The notes below the pieces were generated by a model. It made no database searches, was not told where the DNA came from, and was given only the letters and a program-made list of their open reading frames with translations. Of a stretch of DNA of 64,000 nucleotides, positions 9,311 through 17,109 are shown piece by piece. The position numbers and the translations under genes were made by a program. Source of the DNA: Dorea_D hominis (lineage in GTDB: Bacteria; Bacillota; Clostridia; Lachnospirales; Lachnospiraceae); the NCBI RefSeq assembly GCF_014287705.1, contig NZ_JACOOY010000014.1:1-64000 (forward strand), given 5' to 3'. Numbering within the stretch: the stretch's first letter is position 1; every line of letters starts with the position of its first letter.

Positions 9311-10456
9311 TCATTTTCTATATAACTTCATCGTTTTCTTTACAACTTCATCCCAGTTATATTTCTTGCAGATAAAGTCAGCTGCCTGGTTCTTCATTTT
9401 CATAACCATTTCTGGATGGTCACAAGCATCTTGCAGTTTTTCTTGCAAGTCCTCTACATCCGACTTTTTGAAAATCAACGCCTTATCTTCCACGACCTCT
9501 GCACACTCTGGAATGTCGGAAACCAAACAGCAATTTCCGTAACTCATTGCCTCTAATAAACTAAGCGGCATTCCTTCCAGATCACTCGGCAAAGTATATA
9601 CATAAGCATTACTATAAAGTTCATCTAACTCTTTTCCTTGAACAAACCCAGTAAAAATAATTCTTGAATCATCCCTTGCCAGTTCTTTTAATTCTTTTGT
9701 AAATTCATCTGTATCTGAACTTCCACCAGCAATAACCAGTTTTTTCTCAGTATCTACCTGCTTAAAGGCTTTTATCAAATATCTAAGCCCTTTTTCTGGA
9801 ACCAGTCTGCCCAAAAAGAGGATGTAGCTATCTTTTTCTAAACCAAATTTATTCTTAATAATTTCAGCATTTCGGATGATTGGTCTGTTTACACCATTAG
9901 GTATAAAACGTGTTTCTCTCCCATATGTATCAAGGAAATATTCCTGAACCCCTTCACTTAACACAATAATTTCGTCAGCAAATTTAACCGCACATTTTTC
10001 TCCCAACATAATATATGTACTGGCTAATTTACCCCATTTTGCTCTCTGATGATCTAATCCATGCACCGTAGCTATACATCGCTTTCCGAATAATTTTGGC
10101 AACCATAACATTGCACACGGCCCTTCTGCATGAAAATGTACCACATCATATTTTCCAAATGCTGCTGCCACCGCTGCAAAAAAGGAAGCACTCATTGCTG
10201 CTAATCCTTTTTTATCTATTGTCGGTACATATTTCATTCGGATTCCTTTATATTCTTTTAACTTCTTTCCATCAAATTCTTTACCACTTACATGATGTCC
10301 GCTACGGTTATATACTGTTATTTTATGTCCCAGTTTTGCCATACGAACTGTTAATTCTTCAACTACAATTTCAATTCCACCTTGGCGACTCGGAATTGTC
10401 TTATGTCCAAGAACTGCAATTTTAAGTGGAGAATTATTATTTTTCCTTTTATTCAT
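9311..10456 (-). CDS. Family 4 glycosyltransferase, rhamnosyltransferase-like (DUF1972-type N-terminus)
   Basis: The N-terminal IAVLGHKTIPSRQGGIEIVVEEL resembles the DUF1972 domain of WchF/Cps2T-like enzymes that add the second sugar of streptococcal capsules. The C-terminal half has IPNGV, LFLGRLVPEKGLRYLIKAF and SDLEGMPLSLLEAMSYGNCCLVSDI, a standard GT4 donor site. I take ATG 10456 as the start because AGAGGA stands 4-5 nt upstream. An upstream TTG would add seven residues without a ribosome site. Lying directly after the priming transferase, it is the best candidate for the second step of repeat-unit assembly. The rhamnose assignment is inference only. Confidence 0.85.
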   Translation of the reverse strand: MNKRKNNNSPLKIAVLGHKTIPSRQGGIEIVVEELTVRMAKLGHKITVYNRSGHHVSGKEFDGKKLKEYKGIRMKYVPTIDKKGLAAMSASFFAAVAAAFGKYDVVHFHAEGPCAMLWLPKLFGKRCIATVHGLDHQRAKWGKLASTYIMLGEKCAVKFADEIIVLSEGVQEYFLDTYGRETRFIPNGVNRPIIRNAEIIKNKFGLEKDSYILFLGRLVPEKGLRYLIKAFKQVDTEKKLVIAGGSSDTDEFTKELKELARDDSRIIFTGFVQGKELDELYSNAYVYTLPSDLEGMPLSLLEAMSYGNCCLVSDIPECAEVVEDKALIFKKSDVEDLQEKLQDACDHPEMVMKMKNQAADFICKKYNWDEVVKKTMKLYRK

Positions 10457-10535
10457 AACTTCCTCTTTTAAATGCAATCTTTATATTTATCCTTTCGCAG
10501 CCTATTCCCTCTATAAAATAAGCTACTTGTAGGAT

Positions 10536-11987
10536 TTACATTGAGCCATCTTTCTTAAAGACTACCAATATCGTTTTAAACAATATTTTTATATCGAGCC
10601 CAATGTTCCAGTTTGTGATATACTCTTTGTCAAGACGAACCACTTCTTCAAAATCAGTAATGTCGCTACGTCCGCTGACCTGCCACATACCGGTTATTCC
10701 CGGCTTAATTGCCAATCTTGCACGATGGTGCAGCTCATACAAATTTGTTTCAGAAATAAGGGGTGGGCGAGTACCTATAATCGACATATCGCCTCTCAGC
10801 ACATTGTAGAATTGCGGAAATTCATCCAGACTTGTCCTGCGGATAAAATCACCTACACCTGTCTTATGGCTTCCATCAGGCAATACTTTATTTCCAATAA
10901 CGCGAGGATCAAAGTCCAGTTTAAACATCTTTCCATCGCCCAGTTTATTATCTTTCATCAGCTCTGCTTTCCGCTCTTCTGCATCCATATACATACTACG
11001 GAATTTGTACATCTTAAACTTCTTACCATTTTTCCCTACTCGTTCCTGTGAGAAGAAAATTGGTCCCGGTGACTGCATATAAATTATCGGGGCTACAAAC
11101 AAGAAAATAACACCTGTCAGTATACACCCTGCTAATCCCCCCGCAATATCCATACAGCGTTTTGCGCAAAGCTGTTTTGCAGATGAATAATTTAAGCTTG
11201 TCGTAAGTACTGTATAATCTCCAATTTTCTCGATAAATTGTCTTTTACCAGGTTCATTGGTGATTTTAGCAAGGTTCAGATGAATTGTTACTCCTGTCTC
11301 TCCCAGTTCTTCCATCAGCTCTTTAGGGTAACCATAATTTGGCGACAGAACAACGAATACTTCGTCAATCCATTCTTTACATACATATTCTGGTGCTGTA
11401 CTCCTATTTGCTACCACAGTAACACCACCAAAAGAGTTCCCAACCATATTCTCATCTATAATCGCTAATCCTGCAATGTGAAATCTTGCATAATTATGTT
11501 CTTCCATGTTCGAAACAACTTTTTCCGCAGCTTCTTTTGTTGTAATAATCAGCAGTGAACGATTATCGCTGTCTTTCATTTTTTTATACAATGCATATTT
11601 ACGGATTTCTCTGACTATGTATGTCAGGAAAAAATAAAGGATCATATTAAGAATCAGTGCAAGTCGTGAATACTTCTGCCCTTGTTGCAATAAAAATAGA
11701 TACGATATCGCTACTGCACCTAACATAATTGTATTCTGGAACGTTGCCAGAAACTCTCTGTAATGTCCTCTTTTCAATACACTTTTTAGAGTTCCGCACG
11801 CAAAAAGCACAACTATATCTGCAAACTCAATAAATATTGCCATGTTTCGATAAATCAAAAGATTATATGGGAAGAATCCATACCCACTTATTCCATACGC
11901 CAACACAAATGCAACTTGCAGGCAAAGCATGTCCAACACTAAAAAGTCAAAATGCTTCAGCCAACCCTCACTATCTTTCCTGTACAT
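10536..11987 (-). CDS. Initiating sugar-phosphate transferase (polyprenyl glycosylphosphotransferase, WbaP/CpsE type)
   Basis: This 483-residue protein has four or five N-terminal membrane helices, a central soluble domain, and a C-terminal bacterial sugar transferase domain starting at CMDIAGGLAGC near residue 279. The latter has the KFRSMYMDAEERK block, RRTSLDEFPQFYNVLRGDMSIIGTRPP and KPGITGMWQVSGRS, all hallmarks of the family. It transfers a hexose-1-phosphate to undecaprenyl phosphate and so starts capsule synthesis. As first gene of the operon it follows a 330-nt leader, with AGAGGA 8 nt before the ATG. No linked chain-length tyrosine kinase is seen in the window. Confidence 0.93.
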   Translation of the reverse strand: MYRKDSEGWLKHFDFLVLDMLCLQVAFVLAYGISGYGFFPYNLLIYRNMAIFIEFADIVVLFACGTLKSVLKRGHYREFLATFQNTIMLGAVAISYLFLLQQGQKYSRLALILNMILYFFLTYIVREIRKYALYKKMKDSDNRSLLIITTKEAAEKVVSNMEEHNYARFHIAGLAIIDENMVGNSFGGVTVVANRSTAPEYVCKEWIDEVFVVLSPNYGYPKELMEELGETGVTIHLNLAKITNEPGKRQFIEKIGDYTVLTTSLNYSSAKQLCAKRCMDIAGGLAGCILTGVIFLFVAPIIYMQSPGPIFFSQERVGKNGKKFKMYKFRSMYMDAEERKAELMKDNKLGDGKMFKLDFDPRVIGNKVLPDGSHKTGVGDFIRRTSLDEFPQFYNVLRGDMSIIGTRPPLISETNLYELHHRARLAIKPGITGMWQVSGRSDITDFEEVVRLDKEYITNWNIGLDIKILFKTILVVFKKDGSM

Positions 11988-12228
11988 AACTCATTCCTCT
12001 TACTTATTTCTTTATTTCTTTTTCCTTAATTATAAATAACTCTATTTCCCTAAAGAGTCCATCCGCGTATATGTAGTTTTGGTCTTGCCTATATCATTTC
12101 TTTGATGTATGGAGTAAACTAGTATTTCTTACGATGTAGCTTAAGACTTGTGTTAATATAACTCATACCGACATTGTCGTTTAGATTGTACTCTGTTTTC
12201 TTCAAAAGAGCAACTAATACATAAAGGT

Positions 12229-12265
12229 CCCTCCCCGCATTTTTCTGGCACCTTAGCGAGGAGGG
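12229..12265 (-). promoter_or_regulatory. GC-rich leader hairpin of the capsule operon
   Basis: About 50 nt into the predicted 330-nt leader, CCCTCCTCGC pairs with GCGGGGAGGG (10 bp with one wobble, 17-nt loop). No U-run follows on the coding strand, so it is not an intrinsic terminator. Position and form recall the 5'-leader hairpins recognised by specialised NusG paralogues (LoaP) on long Firmicute polysaccharide operons. That link is inference. Apart from the promoter, this hairpin and the small palindrome at 12382-12402, I see nothing in 11988-12409. Confidence 0.55.
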
Positions 12266-12323
12266 CTTATATTTCAGTCTACTTTTCGATACCTTCGTTA
12301 TGCATTAGCCTTACAGTTTATGT

Positions 12324-12352
12324 ATGATAGCACTTTACTGTATGATAGTCAA
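12324..12352 (-). promoter_or_regulatory. Sigma-A promoter of the capsule operon
   Basis: On the minus strand TTGACT (12347-12352) and TATCAT (12324-12329) are separated by exactly 17 nt. This would start transcription near 12317 and read the whole capsule operon. It lies between the end of the flavodiiron gene and the priming transferase. Confidence 0.8.
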
Positions 12353-12381
12353 CTGTCGTATTCTTTTTCATTCATTGATTT

Positions 12382-12402
12382 AATCTATATATCATATAGA
12401 TT
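12382..12402. repeat. AT-rich inverted repeat after the flavodiiron gene
   Basis: AATCTATAT and ATATAGATT are perfect 9-bp arms around a 3-nt centre, 8 nt past the flavodiiron stop. It could weakly terminate that gene or bind a regulator of the capsule promoter 30 nt away. There is no strong U-run. Confidence 0.4.
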
Positions 12403-12409
12403 TTATATA

Positions 12410-13567
12410 TTATTTGCACAGTTCTTCTGCCATTGCTTCAATCTGTGCTTCGTTCTCTTCGCTCATGGAAGACATGATGCTGACAGTTGTGTCAACCCAT
12501 GTTAAATCCTTGCTCTTCTCGAAAAGTCCGCGGATTACTTTACCTGCTGTAATCGCCCAGGAACCATTTTCAATAATACCCATCGTACGGTTCTGGTAAC
12601 CGCGCTCAATCAGGGCTTCGATAAATGTTCTCATGAACGGGAAGATATCTCCATTGTATGTTGTAGTTGCAAGCACTAATTTACCATGACGGAATGCGTC
12701 TTCGACTGCCTCTGCCATGTCTTCTCTTGCCAGATCGCAGAGTACGACTTTCGGGCAGCCTTTGGCTTCCAGTGCAGACGCGAGTGTCTCGGCTGCTTTC
12801 TTTGTGTTTCCATATACGGATGTGTATGCGATCATGACACCTTCGGTCTCTACACCGTAAGAAGACCATGTTTTGTACTGTCCGATGTAATGCTCCAGAT
12901 TCTCTTTAAGGATCGGACCGTGCAGTGCACAAATTGTCTGAATATCCAGACCTTCGGCTACTTTTAAGAGATTCTCTGCCTGCTTGCCGTATTTACCAAC
13001 GATTCCGAAATAATAGCGGCGAGCTTCACAGTCCCAATCTTCTTCTACGTCCAGGGCGCCGAATTTACCAAATGCGTCTGCGGAAAAGAGGACTTTATCT
13101 GTACTGTCATATGTGACCATAACTTCCGGCCAGTGTACCATCGGTGCGAAGACAAATGTCAGCTCATGTTTACCGAGTGACAGTGTCTCCTGATTCTTGA
13201 CTTCAACTTTCTTGTCTCCAAGGTTCATTCCGCGGAAGAAGTTGCTCATCATCTGGAATGCTTTAGCATTTGCTACGACTTTGGCTTCTGGATATTTCTC
13301 AGTGAATTTTGCGATATTCGCGGAGTGATCCGGCTCCATGTGCTGCACGATCAGGTAATCTGGTGCCGCGCCGCCCAGTGCTGTGTCGATGTTGCCAAGC
13401 CATTCTTCTGCAAAGTTAGCGTCTACGGTGTCCATGACAGCTGTTTTCTCGTCTTTGATCACGTATGAGTTGTATGCCATGCCGTTTGGCACGATGTATT
13501 GACCCTCGAACAGGTCGATGTCGTGGTCGTTCACTCCCACGTAGATAATGTCGTCTGTGATTTTCAT
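12410..13567 (-). CDS. fprA: Flavodiiron protein (A-type flavoprotein, oxygen/NO reductase)
   Basis: This 385-residue two-domain protein has a metallo-beta-lactamase fold with di-iron ligands H76, E78, D80 and H81 in QHMEPDHSAN, then VHWPEVM, FSADAFG and ALHGP. From about residue 250 follows a flavodoxin domain with the FMN phosphate loop YTSVYGNTKKAAE. It reduces O2 to water or NO to N2O in the cytoplasm of strict anaerobes, using electrons from rubredoxin or a similar carrier. No fused rubredoxin is present. It is preceded by a good sigma-A promoter and appears to be a single gene. Confidence 0.93.
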   Translation of the reverse strand: MKITDDIIYVGVNDHDIDLFEGQYIVPNGMAYNSYVIKDEKTAVMDTVDANFAEEWLGNIDTALGGAAPDYLIVQHMEPDHSANIAKFTEKYPEAKVVANAKAFQMMSNFFRGMNLGDKKVEVKNQETLSLGKHELTFVFAPMVHWPEVMVTYDSTDKVLFSADAFGKFGALDVEEDWDCEARRYYFGIVGKYGKQAENLLKVAEGLDIQTICALHGPILKENLEHYIGQYKTWSSYGVETEGVMIAYTSVYGNTKKAAETLASALEAKGCPKVVLCDLAREDMAEAVEDAFRHGKLVLATTTYNGDIFPFMRTFIEALIERGYQNRTMGIIENGSWAITAGKVIRGLFEKSKDLTWVDTTVSIMSSMSEENEAQIEAMAEELCK

Positions 13568-13623
13568 TGCTAAGATCTCCCTTCTGGTGATTTGCTTTGT
13601 TTGCTCTTTTTTACTCTGTTGGT

Positions 13624-13652
13624 AGTATAACGCATTCGGAGTGGAGTGGCAA
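13624..13652 (-). promoter_or_regulatory. Sigma-A promoter of the flavodiiron gene
   Basis: Minus-strand TTGCCA (13647-13652) and TATACT (13624-13629) are spaced by 17 nt, about 57 nt before the flavodiiron ATG. It lies immediately beyond the TRAP-transporter debris. Confidence 0.7.
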
Positions 13653-13669
13653 TAGGGAAGTGAGATGTA

Positions 13670-14116
13670 TAAAGAGCAGATTTCTCACTGACGATCAACG
13701 AGATCAGATGCGGCAGATGGTTTGTTTCTATTACGTAGTCCTGTTGCTCATACAGCCGGTTGGATACGATGACTTCGCATGGATTTTCCTGTGCATCGAT
13801 TGTTTTCTGCTGTAATCCAATATACACTTCGCTAAAATTCATCGGTGTCGGATTCCTTCTACCAGAATCCCCCAAAGGTCTTTGATCTGAATACTTTTAT
13901 ATAGGAAGAAACTGATAAATAATGCATAAAATACGGAGATGACTGCTGCCTCTGTAGGGGATGCCACACCGGTATAAATACATCCGAGGATAACAAGATA
14001 AGTTCCACGGTATAATTGACAACTTTAAACATTGCTTTTCCTCTTCGCGGGAATGCTGCAACGAATTGTTCGATTTTTATCGGAATACATCGTTTTGTAC
14101 AGTAACTGACGCTCAA
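13670..14116 (-). pseudogene. Scrambled remnants of a TRAP transporter (DctM and DctP pieces, possibly DctQ)
   Basis: Reading the minus strand downwards, about 14010-13858 encodes VILGCIYTGVASPTEAAVIS followed by a transmembrane stretch and KDLWGILVEG. This is a piece of the large permease DctM. It joins directly, with a frame change, to RNPTPMNFSEVYIGLQQ and IDAQENPCEVIVSNRLYEQQ (13865-13690), the middle of a DctP solute-binding protein. Upstream, RRGKAMFKVVNYTVELILL (about 14060-14000) may be a DctQ fragment. Intact operons are normally ordered P-Q-M, so these pieces are internal fragments fused by deletions. Nothing here is translatable as a functional protein. The substrate is unknown. 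Confidence 0.72.
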
Positions 14117-14194
14117 GAAACCTGCTAATTACTCTAATCATTTACTTTTTTCAGCTGACACCCTGCGGTAATTACATACCTTCTGTCAGTTCTA

Positions 14195-14956
14195 TTACAG
14201 ACTCTTGTGCAGTAACTCCAGTACAGTCTTCAGGTCTTCTACTCCCATCTGTCCCGGTGCGGATGCTTTTCCTGCTGCACCGAATGTCAATGCTGAACCG
14301 AACACTTCACCGCAGAGACGGCTGATTACGCCAGTTCCTGCCATAGACATGGTGATGATCGGACGATCTGCATGCTCTTCTGACATTTCTCTTGTTGCTG
14401 ATAAAAGTGTCAGTACATCTTTTTTATTCTGCGGCATCACTGCAATCTTCGGAATATCTGCCCCCAGTTCCTGCATTTTGCAGAGACGGGATACAATCTC
14501 TTCCTGCGCCGGTGTCTTGTGGAAGTCATGATTGGATGCAACTACTTTCACACCTGTGGCATGCGCAGTTTCGATGATCTGTTTTACAGCCGTCTCTCCG
14601 GTAAATGCTTCTACATCTACAAGATCTATCTGTCCGCTCTTTGCTGCTCTTTCATTTAACGCCACGTAAACATCTGTCTCAATTGCTTTTTCTCCACCTT
14701 CTTTTGCGGTACGGAAGGTAAATAACAGTGCAATCTCTCCGATTACATTTCTCAATTCTTTTGCAGTCTCTTCTACCTGATCGAAATCGAAGACATTTTC
14801 ATACCAGTCTACACGCCACTCGATGATGTCTGCTCCGATTGTGCAAATATTTTTTCCTGCTTCCAGGATCTCTTCTTTTGTTACTCCGACGATTGGAACA
14901 CAGATCTTCGGTGTTCCTTCGCCAATGGTTATATTTCTTACTTTTACTGGATTCAT
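14195..14956 (-). CDS. aroD: 3-dehydroquinate dehydratase, type I
   Basis: This 253-residue protein has full family length. It contains IEWRVDWYEN (substrate-binding Glu/Arg), ASNHDFHKTP with the catalytic His, IPKIAVMPQ with the Schiff-base Lys, and the C-terminal SMAGTGVISRLCGEVFGSALTFG. It converts 3-dehydroquinate to 3-dehydroshikimate. AGGAGG lies upstream of the ATG. No other shikimate genes adjoin it. The neighbouring TRAP debris hints that this was once a quinate/shikimate uptake and utilisation unit, but that is inference. Confidence 0.95.
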   Translation of the reverse strand: MNPVKVRNITIGEGTPKICVPIVGVTKEEILEAGKNICTIGADIIEWRVDWYENVFDFDQVEETAKELRNVIGEIALLFTFRTAKEGGEKAIETDVYVALNERAAKSGQIDLVDVEAFTGETAVKQIIETAHATGVKVVASNHDFHKTPAQEEIVSRLCKMQELGADIPKIAVMPQNKKDVLTLLSATREMSEEHADRPIITMSMAGTGVISRLCGEVFGSALTFGAAGKASAPGQMGVEDLKTVLELLHKSL

Positions 14957-15016
14957 GTATTTTGTTCCTCCTGTTTTCCGATAACTGCTGCTTCTTTCGT
15001 GTACACATTACCTGTT

Positions 15017-15301
15017 TTATTTTTCAGTACGTGCTAATAGTTTACCATATCTCAGATTGACAAACAAAGCCCAAACCACACCGATCACAGTGATTACAAC
15101 ATTCATTAAAATAACGGCTGTCGCGCTCATTTTCGCAGCGGCACTTAAGATCGTGTAGTTACAGAGGCTGGATGCGATCACGACAAGGCTGGTGATCGTT
15201 CTTTTAATAGGAAGGAAGCCGTCTGCACAATCCCTCGAGACTGCAGGCAGCTTTCCTGCTTTTGCATTTTGTTCTGATTGATTGGTCTTTTTTTCGCACA
15301 T
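15017..15301 (-). CDS. Small membrane protein of unknown function
   Basis: This 94-residue protein has a hydrophilic N-terminus of about 30 residues, then two predicted helices (SLVVIASSLCNYTILSA and AVILMNVVITVIGVVWALFV). I recognise no family. GGAAGG precedes the ATG. It is divergent from the MarR gene and shares the palindromic operator region, so it may be controlled by it. aroD follows 60 nt downstream in the same direction. Confidence 0.6.
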   Translation of the reverse strand: MCEKKTNQSEQNAKAGKLPAVSRDCADGFLPIKRTITSLVVIASSLCNYTILSAAAKMSATAVILMNVVITVIGVVWALFVNLRYGKLLARTEK

Positions 15302-15333
15302 CTCTTTACCTTCCTTTCTATTCGTGTTATATT

Positions 15334-15355
15334 CAATGTTGATTAATCAACATTG
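15334..15355. promoter_or_regulatory. Perfect 22-bp palindrome, probable MarR operator
   Basis: The half-site CAATGTTGATT is followed at once by its exact reverse complement. It lies 10 nt before the MarR start codon and 32 nt before the divergent small membrane gene. TTGAT-n-ATCAA cores are typical of MarR-family sites. Autoregulation is the simplest reading. Confidence 0.75.
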
Positions 15356-15365
15356 AGGTGTTTTT

Positions 15366-15818
15366 ATGGATGATCGTTTTGAAAAATTAACAACAAATGT
15401 TGCGCAGATTCATAAGAGTATTCAGAAAATCAAGAAGATCTATATGCAGTCACAGGGACTTAAGAGTACCCATGTCATGTGTCTTTACTATCTGTCTGAT
15501 CATCCGGACGGCTTAACTGCTGCCGGATTATGTGAACTATGCAAAGAGGATAAAGCCGGTATTTCCCGCATCTTAAATGATCTGGAGAACCGGAACTTCA
15601 TTGCTTATGAAGCGACCGGAGCAACGCACCGATACCGTTCCCGTGCCCATCTGACAGATGCCGGAATGGCATGTGCCAGAGAAATGCGCTCCTTTATTTC
15701 CCATGCGTTAGAAGAAGCAAGCAAAGATATTGCCGAACCGCAGCGGAAGATTTTTTATAAGACATTATTTACCATAGCTGATAACCTGGAGCATTTAAGT
15801 CAGGAACTCTGTAAATAA
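15366..15818 (+). CDS. MarR-family transcriptional regulator
   Basis: This 150-residue winged-helix protein has a dimerisation helix at the N-terminus and the DNA-binding segment around GLTAAGLCELCKEDKAGISRILNDLENRNFI, followed by a wing containing ATGATHRYRSRAHLTDAG. It lies directly downstream of a perfect palindrome and 78 nt upstream of an alcohol/aldehyde dehydrogenase pair. It therefore probably represses itself and responds to a small ligand. The ligand is unknown, though an aldehyde or aromatic compound would suit the neighbours. Confidence 0.88.
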   Translation: MDDRFEKLTTNVAQIHKSIQKIKKIYMQSQGLKSTHVMCLYYLSDHPDGLTAAGLCELCKEDKAGISRILNDLENRNFIAYEATGATHRYRSRAHLTDAGMACAREMRSFISHALEEASKDIAEPQRKIFYKTLFTIADNLEHLSQELCK

Positions 15819-15896
15819 GAATCATTTTTATTAATCAAAAGTTTTCCAGAAAGCAAACTGCAGCTGGAATACTATTTTTTAAGAAAGGATACACTC

Positions 15897-17105
15897 ATGC
15901 ATACTTTAAGAAAAATTTACTGCCGTACATTTCAGACGGTATTTAAGATTGCACTTCCCTTTCTCCCGTACCGCACGCCGGAGATTGTCCCAAGTGTGAA
16001 GAAACTCCCGGAGATCATCCGGGCAAATGGCTCTTCCCGCGTCCTCATTATTACGGATGCCGGGATTCGCTCTCTCGGATTGACGAAAAGATTGGAAAAT
16101 GCCTTAACAGCGGCAGATATTCCATACACAATCTACGACAAAACAGTTGCCAATCCAACAACAACCAACGTACAGGAAGCACTGGCTCTCTACAAAAAGA
16201 ATAACTGTGATGCCCTGATTGGATTTGGCGGTGGCTCCAGTATGGACTGCGCCAAAGCTGTCGGTGCCCGCATTGCAAAGCCGAAGCAGTCACTTGCGAA
16301 GATGAAGGGAATCCTGAAAGTACATAAGAAACTTCCACTCTTGATTGCTGTTCCAACAACAGCCGGAACCGGAAGTGAGACAACGCTTGCCGCTGTCATT
16401 GTAGATGCGCAGACTCGTTACAAATATGCGATCAACGATTTTCCTCTGATTCCTCGCTATGCGGTTCTTGATCCGAAAGTCACCTTGAGTCTTCCGCCAT
16501 TTATCACTGCAACAACCGGTATGGATGCGCTGACACACGCGGTTGAAGCATTTATCGGGAACTCAACTACTTACGCAACACGGAAAGATGCGCTTATGGC
16601 TGTACAGCTTATTTTTGAAAATCTGGATACAGCTTACCACGATGGTAAGAATGTAAATGCAAGAAGAAATATGCTTCACGCCTCTTACTATGCCGGCTGT
16701 GCATTTACCAAATCCTACGTCGGTTACGTTCATGCAATCGCTCACTCGCTGGGTGGTCAGTATAATGTGCCGCATGGACTTGCCAATGCGATCCTGCTTC
16801 CTCATGTTCTGGAAGAATACGGAGAATCCATTCACAAAAAGCTGAAAAAACTTGCCATTGCAGCCGGTATTGCAACAAAAGAAACTCCTGCCCCGCAGGC
16901 TGCCGCTGCATTTATTGATGCGATCAAAGAAATGAAACGGACTTTTGGAATCGGCAATACAGTTGCCGAAATTCAGGAAACAGATATTCCAAAACTTGCC
17001 CACTATGCGGACAAAGAGGCGAATCCGCTCTATCCCGTTCCGGTCCTGATGAATGCAAAAGAACTGGAAAAATTTTATTATATGCTCATGCCAGAGGAGG
17101 ACTGA
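15897..17105 (+). CDS. Iron-containing alcohol dehydrogenase
   Basis: This 402-residue group III alcohol dehydrogenase has the nucleotide-binding GFGGGSSMDCAKAVG near residue 107 and PTTAGTGSETTLAAV near residue 150. The metal ligands are in TGMDALTHAVEAFIG and HAIAHSLGGQYNVPHGLANA. It interconverts an alcohol and an aldehyde using NAD(P)H. The stop is 4 nt before the aldehyde dehydrogenase start, so the two form an operon that can oxidise an alcohol to an acid. AGAAAGG precedes the ATG. Confidence 0.92.
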   Translation: MHTLRKIYCRTFQTVFKIALPFLPYRTPEIVPSVKKLPEIIRANGSSRVLIITDAGIRSLGLTKRLENALTAADIPYTIYDKTVANPTTTNVQEALALYKKNNCDALIGFGGGSSMDCAKAVGARIAKPKQSLAKMKGILKVHKKLPLLIAVPTTAGTGSETTLAAVIVDAQTRYKYAINDFPLIPRYAVLDPKVTLSLPPFITATTGMDALTHAVEAFIGNSTTYATRKDALMAVQLIFENLDTAYHDGKNVNARRNMLHASYYAGCAFTKSYVGYVHAIAHSLGGQYNVPHGLANAILLPHVLEEYGESIHKKLKKLAIAAGIATKETPAPQAAAAFIDAIKEMKRTFGIGNTVAEIQETDIPKLAHYADKEANPLYPVPVLMNAKELEKFYYMLMPEED

Positions 17106-17109
17106 AATT

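Noticed and set aside
13570..13875. A 101-residue open frame read as an intact small gene
   Set aside because: It is the middle of a DctP protein with no ribosome site, followed by translated promoter sequence of the flavodiiron gene; treated as a remnant.
14116..14194. Hairpin after aroD as an intrinsic terminator
   Set aside because: CTGACA/TGTCAG arms enclose a 23-nt loop and no U-run follows; too weak to call.
15301..15366. Specific -35/-10 boxes for the MarR gene and the divergent small gene
   Set aside because: No pair with acceptable sequence and spacing could be fixed; only the palindrome is reported.
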